Position numbers and translations under genes: made by a program
Source: Hyparrhenia diplandra
Lineage: Eukaryota; Streptophyta; Magnoliopsida; Poales; Poaceae
Direction: 5' to 3'
NCBI GenBank assembly: GCA_015847255.1
Contig: JADLZK010007174.1
Coordinates: forward strand, 62,001-126,000
DNA length: 64,000 nt
Notes under the pieces: generated by a model
Database searches by the model: none
What the model saw: the letters and a program-made list of their open reading frames with translations, nothing else
What the model was told of the DNA's origin: nothing
In this document: in pieces, positions 1-10,820 of the stretch
Position numbering within the stretch: position 1 is the stretch's first letter
Layout of the letters: each line of letters opens with the position of its first letter

Positions 1-292
1 TTTGGGTTTTAGTTTTACAGCACTAAATTCATTTTCATATATAGCATAACAAAAGATAGCATAGCTACAGTTTGCATGGCCATTAACTGTGTATCAGATA
101 CACCTTGATTCTGAATTTGTATACTTCAATGAATGATTATTGGCTATATTTTGTATAGCGTAGTACTTAGAAGCTTGTCGATACTACCTGCTCTCTGGAC
201 ATGATGATAGACACAGCTACTTGACCATGTGAAATTCCTTTCTCTACCATCTTAAACGTTTTTTTTAATCTGTGTTCTCTTTGGTCTTGCAG

Positions 293-1276
293 GCTCTTAA
301 GGTTATCAAGAATCTCATAGAACACTTCCCCATAAAGCGTACACCACTGAGGGTGCGGTTGACTGCACCAAAGCTCAATTTTAAAGGCCTGATGAAAAAG
401 GTTGCTGAATGGAATGCTACTGTGATTTCAAAGTATGAATCTGGCACTCACCCTTCTATTGTAAGTCTTTTTATTCCTTTTTATTTTCTGGTCATTCATG
501 TGTCACATGATTCTGATATCGGCTAGTAGTTATTTATCTCACATGATTGCCTAGAAGCTTGGTCCATGTTACCTATTTGTCTCACATGATTAACAGCCTA
601 TAGTTGATGTTTAAAAAATCACAATGCTCCAGTTGGCCCATGGGAGGTTCCTAGCACCTGATCCCCAATTTGAAAGAATAGGTGGAGATTATGGCCTCGA
701 AGTGGGCTGTTTTTAGTGTTTTTCTTTTTTTCGTGTTGCTGATGGGATCGATTGCTGAAACCAAAATGCTTATCTATGCTAAACCTTATTATCATTATTA
801 GTTTACTACATTTAACTGTTGATGTGGACACCTTTTTACAGGTATGTGAGATTGAGCCTTCTATTCTGCATTCATGTGAGGAGCAGCTGAAGGATGTGCA
901 AGGGAGGGTGGAAGTGCTGTCTGTCTCAGCTCATGCAGAGGGTGGCCCATCTGTGGAGCAACATGACAGTGTGGAAGAGCCACAAGCAGCTTCTGCAGAA
1001 GAGCCTGATGCTGTTGCTCAGATAAGTCAGACAATGCAGAAACAGAGCATTTCTACTGAAATCCAGGGCAATGCACAAGGCAAGCCGCAGAGAAGGTGCA
1101 GGGAGTGTGATGTGCTCGTGGAGGAGAAGCTATACAGAGAGCACTGCAAGAGTGGGTGGCACAAGCACAACTACACACGCCACAAGAACGGGCTCCCCTC
1201 TCTGAGCCAAGAGGAGTGCATGGTGGAGATAGAATTGGCCGACTCCAAGAAGGACCTTAAAGACTACGATTTTTGA
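293..1276 (+). CDS. SBDS: SBDS ribosome maturation factor, 3' part (two exons)
   Basis: Two exons joined in phase 0: 293-460 (after a pyrimidine tract and AG, before GTAAGT) and 842-1276 (after TTTTTACAG, ending in TGA). The joined 200 residues contain the SBDS middle and C-terminal domains (HFPIKRTPLRVRLTAP, EWNATVISKYESGTHPS, VCEIEPSI, GRVEVLSVSAHAEGG). They are followed by the tail typical of plant SBDS, a U1-like C2H2 zinc finger (CREC then H-x5-H, in the RRCREC to HKHNYTRH segment) and an acidic-basic end. In the known family SBDS works with the GTPase EFL1 to release eIF6 from pre-60S subunits in the cytoplasm. The N-terminal FYSH domain lies upstream of the window, so the gene is cut by the window edge. 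An upstream extension of exon 2 to about 752 is intron. The coding sequence looks intact. Confidence 0.9.
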
Positions 1277-2343
1277 CGAGGTTAGTTTTAAGTTCCTTTG
1301 ACATGTGATCTTGTGTTTGGGCACTGATGCTGTGTGACTAATGCTTCCTATGACCCATCTTATCCAGGATGATTAACAAGGGATGCACAGGGCATGGAGT
1401 TGATGCCAGTATTTTTCGTTTTTGGGTTTCTGAGGAAGTGAGGAGCCGGTGAGGAGCGAGGGCACATTGTCTTTCTAATCTCATGCTGTATAGTTGAGCA
1501 GTGAACCTAGTTTTGTGCGATGTGAGGAATTGTTAGAACGAAATGGTTTAGCCACATCATTGAACTGCAAACAAGTCTGTGAGTGGCACTTGGGGTGCTC
1601 GTTGGGCGTTGGATGTTCTGTAATGGCACCCTATGCGGGCGAGCTAGAAATTTTTATGATGGATCAAGTTAGTTGATAGTACGACTTACGGAATTTTTAT
1701 CTGTATCCTTTCTGGTTGTTTGATTTGTGGTAGCCTCGTCTTTTGCCACCTGATGGTAAGTTCATTTGAGATGGCGAAGCTGACATGAGGCGTCTTGGTA
1801 GCTGTTTTATATTGAGAAGAAAACTTGTGGCATGGTTTTGCTGTTTGGGATTGCGAAAGGAAATTCACATTGGCTTGGAGACAGCTAAATGCATGGCGTT
1901 GCTACTTACCAAAAGAGAGGGAAATTTTGCTGTGAGACACTAGAAAAAACCGTAATGTGCCAGCACAAACTGCAAACGGCGATATATGTTGGGTACCATT
2001 TTGAATTTGTAACCGCAAACGGTGATATATGCTGGATACCATTATGAATTTGTCGTTCTTTGCCCTGAGAGACCGCATCGATTATTTTATTTTATTAAAT
2101 TTTCAGATTTCAGGAGATTTAAGGTGGGGGAAATGTCATCTTTGCCCTCACCTTGGACCTCCAGCCTTTCCCTGATATATTTGCTGTAAGACATAGCCAT
2201 TTGGGTCGGCAAACAAACACGATCTTTATTGGGCCTGTCTTGTTTGGTGGTGTGGGCCTGGCTGCCTTCATGCAGCGCTGCAAGCAAGCCCATAAGGATC
2301 CTCTTCCTCTGATGGGATGGATCATCCCTAACCTAGGCTGCCT
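1277..2343. other. SBDS 3' UTR and spacer with a 43-bp tandem duplication
   Basis: No coding signal is seen. The first few hundred bases are presumably the SBDS 3' UTR. A 43-bp unit is present twice, starting near 1,972 and 2,015 (each begins GCAAACGG and includes GATATATG), with about four mismatches. Upstream of the next gene there is no clear TATA box. Confidence 0.5.
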
Positions 2344-2362
2344 TTGCTCAAGATCGACGAAG

Positions 2363-3594
2363 ATGGCACCCAAGAGCAAGAGGCAACACGACGACGACGA
2401 CACGGTGGAGGTGGAATCATCAGTGGAGTTGAAGATGGCACCCAAGAGGCATCACGGCGACGACGACGACACTGTGGAGGCAGCCGAGTTCTCAAGCCGG
2501 TTTACCTTGTGGCGAAGGTTTTGTCGGATAAGTCGTCGTCGGCCAACTCCGTTTTCCTGGTCGACGCGGCTGCCGTTGCCGGCGGCAATAATCCGAGGGA
2601 GCGCGCCCGTGCCCGTCACCTCGGCGAGTTGCCCGACTCCCAGCGCGGCATGTCCTTTGTCGCTGCGCACTCGAAGCACGGCTCTTGGATCGTAGCCGTC
2701 GGCGGTCCAAAAGGGAGCACCATCATCTACGACCCTAGCACGCTGGAGAGCTTCCATGCACCGACGCTCAACAGCCCAAAGCACGAGCCCATCCTCATCT
2801 CCCATGGAAGCAAGGTATATGCCATCTCTCGAAAACCTAGCGTGCGTCCTGGCCGGAGACGCGACTTCGAGCCATGGTTTGAGTCTATCAGCTTCAAGAA
2901 GGGCATCCCCTGCATCCTTCACGAGGATTACAGTGAATGGAACAGGCTACCACCACCGGCATTCTTCCCGTGCTTGCTGGATCCCCTAGAATACCGCAAT
3001 CCGCCCAAAATTTCAGTCTCGTCCTATGCGGCTGTCGGCTCCCACATCTTGATCTCCCCGAAACAAGAAGATGTGGCGGGCACTTACGCGTTTCATGTCG
3101 TGGAGAAAACGTGGGAGAAGGTCTGGGATCAGAACCTGCCTTTTCTTGGCCAGGCCGTGCACCTTGATGGCAGCCTCTTCGCCGCCTGCAGCAACAACAA
3201 CTTAGTTGCCATTGCCTCTGTGTTCCGAATGTCGATCGATGTCTCCATGTCCCCGGCGGCAGTGTCGCACAAGCTCAGCGTGATACTAGTCCAACAGTTC
3301 CCGGTGGCACCAGAGTGGAAGATTCCCCGGCCCCTCTTCTGCACCCTGGGAAAGCGTGGTTTCTGTGCCATCAGGAAGGTTTCTTTTCGACCAAACAAGG
3401 AATGTCTGAAGATGAGCTTCACCTCCTTTCAGATGGAGCCTATGTTGCCTGCCTGTCAGACAGAGAGTGCTGATTCTGCAGGGGATATGCATGTTGTAGT
3501 AAAAGTGGAACAACATGATCGTAGATGCAAATTCATGGTGCAATCCCAAGATCTGCATTCACCGTTGACCGTGGTTGCTGCCCTGTCCATGTAA
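2363..3594 (+). CDS. DUF1668 family protein 1, frameshifted near the N-terminus
   Basis: The long reading frame runs to TAA at 3,594 and encodes about 400 residues with the beta-propeller-like pattern of grass DUF1668 proteins: KPVYLVAKV, GSWIVAVGG, STIIYDPSTLE, KVYAISRKP, DFEPWFE, W.RLPPPAFFPC, YAFHVVEKTWEKV and LPFLGQAVHL. It aligns feature by feature with the second member at 18,174. That frame has no ATG before 2,650. Two good starts, ATG 2,363 and ATG 2,435, lie in another frame and encode near-duplicate starts (MAPKSKRQHDDDD and MAPKRHHGDDDD, a 72-bp tandem duplication). They join the body only if one base is lost or two gained near 2,485-2,495. No intron fits that gap. Either the sequence has an indel error or the gene is recently broken. 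The family's function is unknown. Confidence 0.7.
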
Positions 3595-4860
3595 GCATCA
3601 AAGGCCCATCTTTCGAATGTCATAATCAATCTGGCACTTCAGTGGAAGTTTATGTATGCCCAAAATTCAGTGGTCTGCCACCTAAACATATTATGCGTTA
3701 TGAATCAATATTCAGAAGTACAATAATGATGACACCATGTTGTTTGTACAATGATCAGTTCATAGACTATGCCAAAAAAGAATAGCTCCAGGCTTATACG
3801 AGATAATTTTGAAACCAGCTTCTAATTGCAGTGCACTTATACAGAGCATTTTTATTTCTTAAAGTAGCACCAACAGGTACTGACACAAGTTAATTCTCTC
3901 TCTCCACGCAGGAAACAATCAACGGATCTTAACTAGTTGAAGAAGAGCCAGAACATACATATGAATTGGGATGAAGATATTAACATTCATACACCTTCAC
4001 ATACTTCGGAAGGGTAGTTACCATGGAGCTTGAAAATTGATATCTACATAGGATGTGGATTAGTATAACTTTTAGCATTGATACTCAACATTCGTATTCT
4101 GAGATGGATCTCCTCAAACACTTCAAGTATCCACTGAAATTGTTTAGTAAAATAAAGAAAGTAGTGTTTTCACAGAAATCGTTTAGCATGTGGAGATTTA
4201 GTTCTGCTCTGCTCTATATAGCACCAGGATTCAACAAAGACAAAAGCAACAAAAACAGAGTTTGTGCCTGTCAGAGTTTAGGTTTCTGCTACTACTTTTC
4301 TTTCCTCCAACTAAATTCCTTGACTGAATGAAAACAAAAAATTCCCTCAAAAAAAAAAAAAAAAAAAAAGAATGAGAACAGAAAAATATTAATGTTAGGA
4401 AAAGGGAACTCCTAAAGTTTCAGAGGTGGAAAACAGATGGCTGGGCACATATACGAATGCTCATCTTTAGGCTCATTCCTCATTCACAATCGTACTCAGC
4501 TCTATCTATTATTAGTTTAAAATTATATAATTTTATGGCCGATCCTTATTGAGCCCAGTCCTTAATTTAGGAGATTAAATTAGAGAGCCCTTTATACCAC
4601 CCTTAGGTGCACGGTTTCACACAGCAGGAATAAGCCGTTCGCACACGTGTAATATTATAGAAAATAGGTAGCGGAGGGCTTAGAGCATATCCAAGAGACT
4701 AGTAAAAAATACTAGCCAAATTTATTGTTTTAGCTACTCTCTAAACTAGAGTTGATAATAAAATATTGGAGTATCCAAGAGACTATGTAAAAGATGGCTA
4801 GTAAGAGCACCTCTAAGAGCTCGCTAAAAAATTAACCCTCAAAACTCTTTATTAGCAAGC
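3595..4860. other. Spacer with poly(A) tract and MITE-like sequence
   Basis: No convincing gene. A 20-base A run lies at about 4,349-4,368. From about 4,684 to 4,830 the unit GAGCATATCCAAGAGACTAG recurs in partial form (TATCCAAGAGACTA near 4,771 and GAGCACCTCTAAGAGCTCGC near 4,804), which resembles the end of a small MITE found near grass genes. Its other end was not fixed. Confidence 0.35.
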
Positions 4861-6200
4861 ATGTAAATAGTTTGGCACCCTAGGTTCCAATTCCTACTCT
4901 ACCATGGCAATTCTAAGAATGTAAAGACATAATTGAATAACGGAAAATAAATGTTCAAAGTAAACAGAGGAAGAAGAACGCGGCGATGTTGAGGTATCGA
5001 GAGTCGCCACTTCCCACTAATCCTCTCGTTGGAGCACTCTCGCAAGAGTATCGCTACCCCTTAGTCCGCGCAAGGACTAAGTGCTCTCTATGGGTTGATT
5101 CTTTGACACTACGTCATGGTGAATTGCCCGCAACCGCTCACACCATGGCTTGAGTCATCCACAAGCTCCACCGGATGATCTTCAAGCACCGAATCACCAC
5201 CAAGCCGTCTAGGTGGTGGCGATCACCAAGAGAAACACGCACGAACTCTCACTTGACCTAAACAAGCACTAATGAGAAGAGTGGTTGCACACTTGCTACT
5301 CTCAAAGCACTAATGAGATCCTTAATCTTGCAAATCTCAACACCTCACTAGGTTATTGCTCTCCCTTGCTCTCCAATATGTTTCATCAGTTAAACAAATG
5401 GGCAAGAGAGGGAGAATAAACGAGGTAAGGTTGTATTTATAGGCCATGCCCAAAAATCCAACCGTTAATCTCATCCCCTGCTGAAACGCGAGCGCCGCTC
5501 AAACTTCATGTGCCGGACGCGCCCGACGCGTGAAGATTTTGAACCAGCCACTAGCCGTTGCAGGCGCCGGACGCGCCAGACGCCTGCATGTCGGACGCGT
5601 CCGATGGCCCGGCGATTGCGAGTCTCACCGAGAGCGTCGGACGCACGGCCGCTAAAACCCTGGCGTCTGACGCCATTCATCTCCTCGGCTGCGCAGGCAA
5701 CACAACGCCGAATGCTGACGCCAGCGTCCGACGCACACCAGAATAGCGTCCGGCATAGCTTTTGAAGCCCTACTTCACTTCCAATTCAAACACTTTGTGA
5801 ACGGCTTCAACTTCGATCAATCTCAGGGACATTTTGCAGCTACCTAGTGCTATGTTTGGCAAGTGTGCACCACATCTAAACATTAGACTCACCTAGGTCA
5901 AGCTACCCATTCGTATCCCCCTTAATAGTATGGCCAAAGGAAAAACAAAGTCCTAATTGACTAATCCGATGTCACTCAACGCCTTCGACAATCGGAACTA
6001 ATCCATCCTTAACCTTGTCATCCATCCTTTGAAAACCAAAATGATTTCCATCGATAGGAGGCATGAAAACCATATTGCCCGAGATTACCATTACCATGAC
6101 CTAACTCACCCTTTGTTCGCAAAACGCACGTTAGTCATGATAATTAACATTGTCATCAATCATCGAAACCCACACTAGGGGGCCTAGATGTTTTCGGTTT
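4861..6200 (+). mobile_element. LTR-type repeat, relative of the solo LTR at 21,947
   Basis: Non-coding repeat that shares its layout and stretches of sequence with the solo LTR at 21,947-23,745: a CACCAAGCC...CTAGG...CCAAGAGAAACA segment (here near 5,195-5,240), a TATTTATAGGCC stretch, and a GC-rich block full of CCGGACGCGCC and GCGTCGGACGC motifs (5,480-5,750). Its right end lies at 6,180-6,210, where it meets the gypsy fragment. The left end is uncertain. The tentative + orientation matches the relative. Confidence 0.5.
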
Positions 6201-7197
6201 CAATGAAAGCCAACAAAGCCTTTGCATCTCCAGGAACCCCATCGGTATATGTAGCCGAATGAAGCCTTTCCATCAGGGTCATTCGGCTGATAAGACTACT
6301 GTCCAGAATTAGACCAGTTTCCTCGGCTTCGGTCTCATTCTCAACGCTGACTCGGGCATAAAACTAGAAATTGGTCTATTTCGTCCACTTGTTCTGAAAG
6401 GATGGCACCAAGTGAGCGTGTGTCTTCTGCGGGATGAAAGTGTAAGCTCCTAACTGCACGATGCATGGCTCCCCAGTTCGCTTACTTGAATCTGGTTCGG
6501 TTTGCGGTGGCATTCGTAAAACTTGACGAATGTATCCACGCAAAGGAGGGCTCTGGGCATCTTCATTGCCATCACAAACATTCCGAAGCGAGAAATAGAA
6601 TTTGGTGTTAGATGATGTAGTTGAAGGCGGAAAAGCTTGAGGAGGACCCGTGATAAATTCGTCCTCGCAAGGCAAACGAAATCCAACCCAGAAAAAGTCT
6701 CTTAACACCAATGCCTCATTGGGTTTCGGGTTAAGGGTCCTTTCATCGCCAGGCGCGCGGTAGAACGACCGAGTCCTCCTGTCCATATAGCCCTTTCGGA
6801 CAAACTCATCCAAATTGGTTTTGGTAAGTTGCGAAAGGCCTGCCCAATAAACAATTCGCCTCGAAGACGGTCCTTGGTAATCTCCCAAGCCCTCGGGCTG
6901 AGTAAAGATTGCATCCTCAGAGCCCTCTAGTTCCTCAAACTCGTCCTCAGTAGCACCGATAGGTGGGTTATCGGCTTTCAGTGACCCATCGATGTCCACT
7001 ATTTCATCTTGGTCAATATCCTCCATCATTCGGTCAATAGCTCCAGCCGAATCGCTAGCAGTAGCTTCGCTGCTAGAAGAGAATGTTTTCGGATCAATCG
7101 TTCTCGCCCCCCTCGACCAACCGACCGCCACTTTCGATGACCCGATACTCGATCACTCGCCGGAAGACGAGCCGTAACCCGAAGCAAAACTCGACAT
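6184..7197 (-). pseudogene. Antisense ORF (aORF) of a Tat-lineage gypsy element, three stops
   Basis: One frame can be followed on the minus strand from ATG at 7,197 to about 6,184, roughly 337 codons. It is broken by TGA at 7,155-7,153, TAG at 6,378-6,376 and TAG at 6,366-6,364, each one transition away from a sense codon. The protein has a Ser-rich start (MSSFASGYGSSSGE), an acidic region, and a core (LNPKPNEALVLRDFFWVGF) resembling the putative gypsy-type transposon domain PF04195. In Tat-lineage Ty3/gypsy elements, an extra ORF of this kind is known between pol and the 3' LTR, often antisense. The position here fits: the 3' LTR follows on the plus strand at 7,764. The last few codons fall in the junction with the neighbouring repeat. 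Confidence 0.6.
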
Positions 7198-7440
7198 CTA
7201 GCAAAGTACGAACCTAAAATGTACAAAAAGGGAGAAATCAAAAAGAGCCAAAATAAAAAAAAACATGGGCTACTTAATGGACAAAAGTATAGAAACCTAT
7301 TCAGCAGAGGGATTTACCTGAACCGAAAAGAGGAGAAGGCTGAAAGTCTTCACACTAAGCTCTAGAAGCCGATAGTAGGGGAGCGGCGGCTTGAACGAGC
7401 AAATGATGGGGTGAACTATAAGGATCCCGTGCATGGGCAT

Positions 7441-7449
7441 TTTATAGTG
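7441..7449 (-). promoter_or_regulatory. TATA box for the antisense ORF
   Basis: On the minus strand the sequence CACTATAAAATGCC lies about 245 bases upstream of the aORF ATG. It is a near-consensus plant TATA box, so the antisense frame seems to have its own promoter rather than depending on the LTR. Confidence 0.45.
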
Positions 7450-7763
7450 ATAGGGGCTCACGAATCAAGGAACTGACGTGACAGTTCGTCTCCCAAGCAT
7501 GCGACCCGAACCGTCGGCTTTTCGAATTCCTTGGCCTCGGTTCCCGTGCCAAAAAAAGAGAGGAAAAAAGAGGTAATATACGTATATATGTATAAGTGAG
7601 CAAATTAGTAAATATACATATTTACAATAGCAATGATCCACAAAAACAAGGCTAAAGTACTTTTGGTCTCATTCCGCTTCTCTACGAGGGTGTTTCTTAG
7701 GGGCCAAATCGGTTCTGTTGCCGAATGGGAACCAAACCGAATCCCTTTGATGCCGGGGGCTAC

Positions 7764-8523
7764 TGTTTGGGGAAGGCCAAATTTTGGCCACCCTCCCCCA
7801 TTCGGCCCCAAGGTACCAAACAAGGAGAAAGCGAATTCACCATCATTTGGATATTCCTAGGGCAGATGGCGACATCGAAAGTGGTCGGGGGAGTATCGAA
7901 AGCTCCGCCTTCAGTCACAAGGAAGAGCGGAAGGACCTCGACTAGCTCCCACACCTCTCGGTCTGGCTGGGATTCGACGGGACCTAGCCGTAGCGCATCG
8001 AAGGCCCCGCATTTCGGTCGGGATAGTGCCGATTCATTAGTTTTCGGTGGCCCCATAAAGAGCGGCCGATGCAGCGCTACTAGTTTCCAAAGAAATTAAA
8101 AGCCCCACCTTTCGGTTATTGGCGGCCGAAAGGGGCTAGTTCGATGAGCCGGCCGAAGCGGCGGTCCCATAACCGAGATCCCGACTTTCACCATGTTTGT
8201 GTTCTCCGTCGACTTAAATTTCAGGTGATGCGGGGAGACGAAAAGTGGCCCCCATGCAGAGTGGTTGGAGCCGTGAGCAAGAAAAGACCATGGTGCCCCT
8301 CCACCGTAAAGGAATATTCTAGGGTGCAAAGTAGGTAGAGGGGCAAAAGGGTCATGTAAAAGCCTACTGAACGACTATAAATAAGCCCCCATGGGGCAAT
8401 GTAAAGGATAGAGATTGAGTTAATGAAAAAGAGCTTCCCACTTACTTTCGGTTGTGTGTTCTTTGGGCATCGGTGTTCTATTCGTTTTCTTTAGGGGTGG
8501 CACGTTTAGGGGCCACTCCAACA
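7764..8523 (+). repeat. 3' LTR of Tat-like gypsy element
   Basis: A purine tract and joint (GCCGGGGGCTAC) directly precedes TGTTTGGGG, the usual start of a gypsy 3' LTR. The far end TCCAACA gives imperfect inverted ends (TGTTTGGGG and TGTTGGAG). A TATA box (TATAAATA) lies at about 8,376-8,383. No primer-binding site follows the right end, which supports a 3' LTR. The 5' part of the element is absent from the window. Confidence 0.6.
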
Positions 8524-8806
8524 CCACTACTTCTTGCACCGGCCCGGATGTTTGTCTTTGGCCCGAGTTATCATGCTTAAGAATACATGAATCATCAAAG
8601 TTATCCATGTTGAAAATTTCAACAATTGTCATCAAAAGGTCGCAAATAGTAATAATAGGTTCATTCAATGTAACAATAAAAACTAGTTATTTGTGTCAAT
8701 ATAAATCTATGAATGATTGCATGAGACAAGTTGAGGCACTAAACAACACGTAAAACTATCTTGAACAGTTAACAGACATGCATAAGAACATATGATATGT
8801 AGCCCC

Positions 8807-9100
8807 TCATTCTTTAGCAATTTCAGCAAGACATGTTCTAACAAAAGTTCTAACGAGAACCAGTTCTCTGTTCTTACCATAGCTCTTGAGTTTAGTAATG
8901 ACATTCTTCAATTGTTTAGTAGTATGGAGGAGGCCAAAGAGCCGATAATATTTTGCCTTAATATTTTCGTATGATCTAGTTGTCCAATTACCATTGATGA
9001 AGTGCCCAACCCTAAGTTCCTCACAGGCAATGTTACAAAATAAAAACATATTGTCTTCAGTCCAATCAGTCTTGGCGAGGAATCTGTTTGCATTCTGCAA
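8807..9100 (-). pseudogene. Myb/SANT-like domain fragment
   Basis: An open stretch of 97 codons on the minus strand contains DWTEDNMFLFCNIACEE, GHFINGNW, and LFGLLHTTKQLKNVITKLKS. This matches the plan of the plant Myb/SANT-like domain (PF12776) found in PIF/Harbinger ORF1 proteins and related host proteins. Only the domain is present, with no transposase beside it. It is probably a decayed transposon-derived fragment. Confidence 0.5.
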
Positions 9101-9476
9101 TCAAGTAGATAAGCCACATAAAGAATACAATCTCTCGCTTTGGTCCGATGCTACCGATATCTATTGTGCTGATATATATACTTAAAAAAGATAACACATT
9201 GTTTAACAATCAAGATATATTATCACGTTGCGGGCCATGGAGGGTTTAGAGGGTTTAGAACAATCACCTCTCCATCTTCAAGTTCTTCATGCTCGTCGAC
9301 ATCTTCCGGAGGCACACCGGATGATGAAACATGTTGTCGGCCTCACCTTGGGACATGGAGAAGCCCCGCCCCTGCGACCCCTCCATTGTCGACTGATGAG
9401 GACACACACGCTCGCCCTACAATGCCTCTAGCGCCCGGGACATGGAGCCCCCACGATGTATCAAGAACCCAATACT

Positions 9477-9619
9477 AACAAGTTAGAATAAAGTAGCTAG
9501 CTGTGAACACATCATACCTATGGCCAATTGTAATTTTAGTATTTTGTTAACAAGTTAGAATAAAGTAGCTAGTTTGTGAACACATCATACCTATGGCCAA
9601 TTGTAATTTTAGTATTTTT
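9477..9619. repeat. 72-bp tandem duplication
   Basis: Two nearly identical copies begin AACAAGTTAGAATAAAG at about 9,477 and 9,549. They differ by about three changes. No coding role is seen. Confidence 0.8.
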
Positions 9620-10464
9620 GTTTTCCCTTTTTAGGCGATAGGGGCAATGCCCTCCATACAAGACATTGGTCATCAAACAAAACATATGACGGTATGTCGG
9701 TATGAAGGAAGGTTAGACGCATGAGAAAGGGTTGCCTAGCCAATCTCGAATATTATTTAACAATCTACAATGTTAACCTAATTTCTCGATCCGCAAGGCT
9801 CGAACCGAACTCGAACAATTAGCCATCAACCATTCGGTGACCTTTGGATGCCATGATGTGGTCCTCGTCGCCCCGGCCATGGAGGTTCTTTGTGGCTATC
9901 GATGGCGGCGCGGGTTAGCATTTGGAGCGGTGCGGATGGAGGAGGGTGCTCGCGCAAGGAGAGAGCTTGCGCGGCCTTTGGATCCCTGGATAGAAGAGGA
10001 CCTCACGGCGGAGGCGAGCTCACGAGGGTTGGAGCTCTGCCGGGAGGCGCAGCACGCGAGGCCACATAGGATTAGGGCGGCTGCCATGGCGCGAGGTAGG
10101 GCGGCGGCAGGGCGGCGGCGGGGCAGGCGGCAGCGGCCGTGAGGATGCAGGGCGGCTCGCCGCTGAGAGGATGCGGACGATGCGGGTGACTTCATGTTTT
10201 GGTCCCAAAAAGACTCGTATTTTTCAGTTTAGTCTCAAATGTAAGTTTTGGTCCCAAAAAATCCCTCCGTTTGGTTCCTTAGGGACTAAAAGAGACTTTT
10301 TAGGGCAGGTATTGCTACACGTGAGCGGTCTCATACGCCGTCTCATGCATAGCCACGTAGGATTTTTGTTGATGTGGAGGAAAGAGAGAGAATGAGGTAG
10401 TTGCTTGTGAAACAATTACCTTATGAGCTAAAATTTAGGACTACGATACAACTATTTTACCATT
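9620..10464. other. Repeat-derived spacer, GC-rich in part
   Basis: 9,830-10,170 is GC-rich with short overlapping open frames but no recognisable protein. From 10,195 to 10,310 the phrases TTTTGGTCCCAAAAA (twice) and TTAGGGACTAAAAGAGAC resemble part of a MITE whose ends carry GGGACTAAA. A similar end occurs at about 17,984-18,016. Confidence 0.35.
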
Positions 10465-10794
10465 GGCTCTATTTGAATCCATGAGCTAGAGCTAGTTTAA
10501 GCTAGTTTTGGCTCAACTAGCCCCAAAGGCATCCAAACATGAGAGGTAGTTTGGGCTAAATGCAACTAGCCCACCCAAAATCACTAGCCCCTCCAAGAGG
10601 TGATTATTAGGGCTAGTTCGAGTTAGGACCACCAAAAACTCACTTCTCTCTCCTTATTAATCATTGAAAATGTCATTAATTATCAAACTAGCCCATGAAT
10701 CCAAACACCTGTAGACCTAGAGCTAGTTTAAGGCCAGAGCTAGAGCTAGAAACTAACTCTAGCTCTAGCCTAGCTATAGTATCCAAACAGGGCC
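10465..10794. mobile_element. 330-bp MITE with GGCYCTRTTTGRAT ends
   Basis: The left end GGCTCTATTTGAATCC and the reverse complement of the right end, GGCCCTGTTTGGATAC, are terminal inverted repeats. Just inside, both arms carry many AGCTAG/CTAGCT units, so the element can fold back on itself. ATT flanks both sides as a candidate 3-bp target duplication. The ends resemble Tourist/PIF-Harbinger MITEs, although the target site is not the usual TTA or TAA. Confidence 0.7.
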
Positions 10795-10820
10795 ATTGTA
10801 TGAGTTGTTGTCGTCATGCA

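Noticed and set aside
752..841. Upstream extension of SBDS exon 2
   Set aside because: A clear TTTTTACAG acceptor at 833-841 and an in-phase join with exon 293-460 show that this part is intron.
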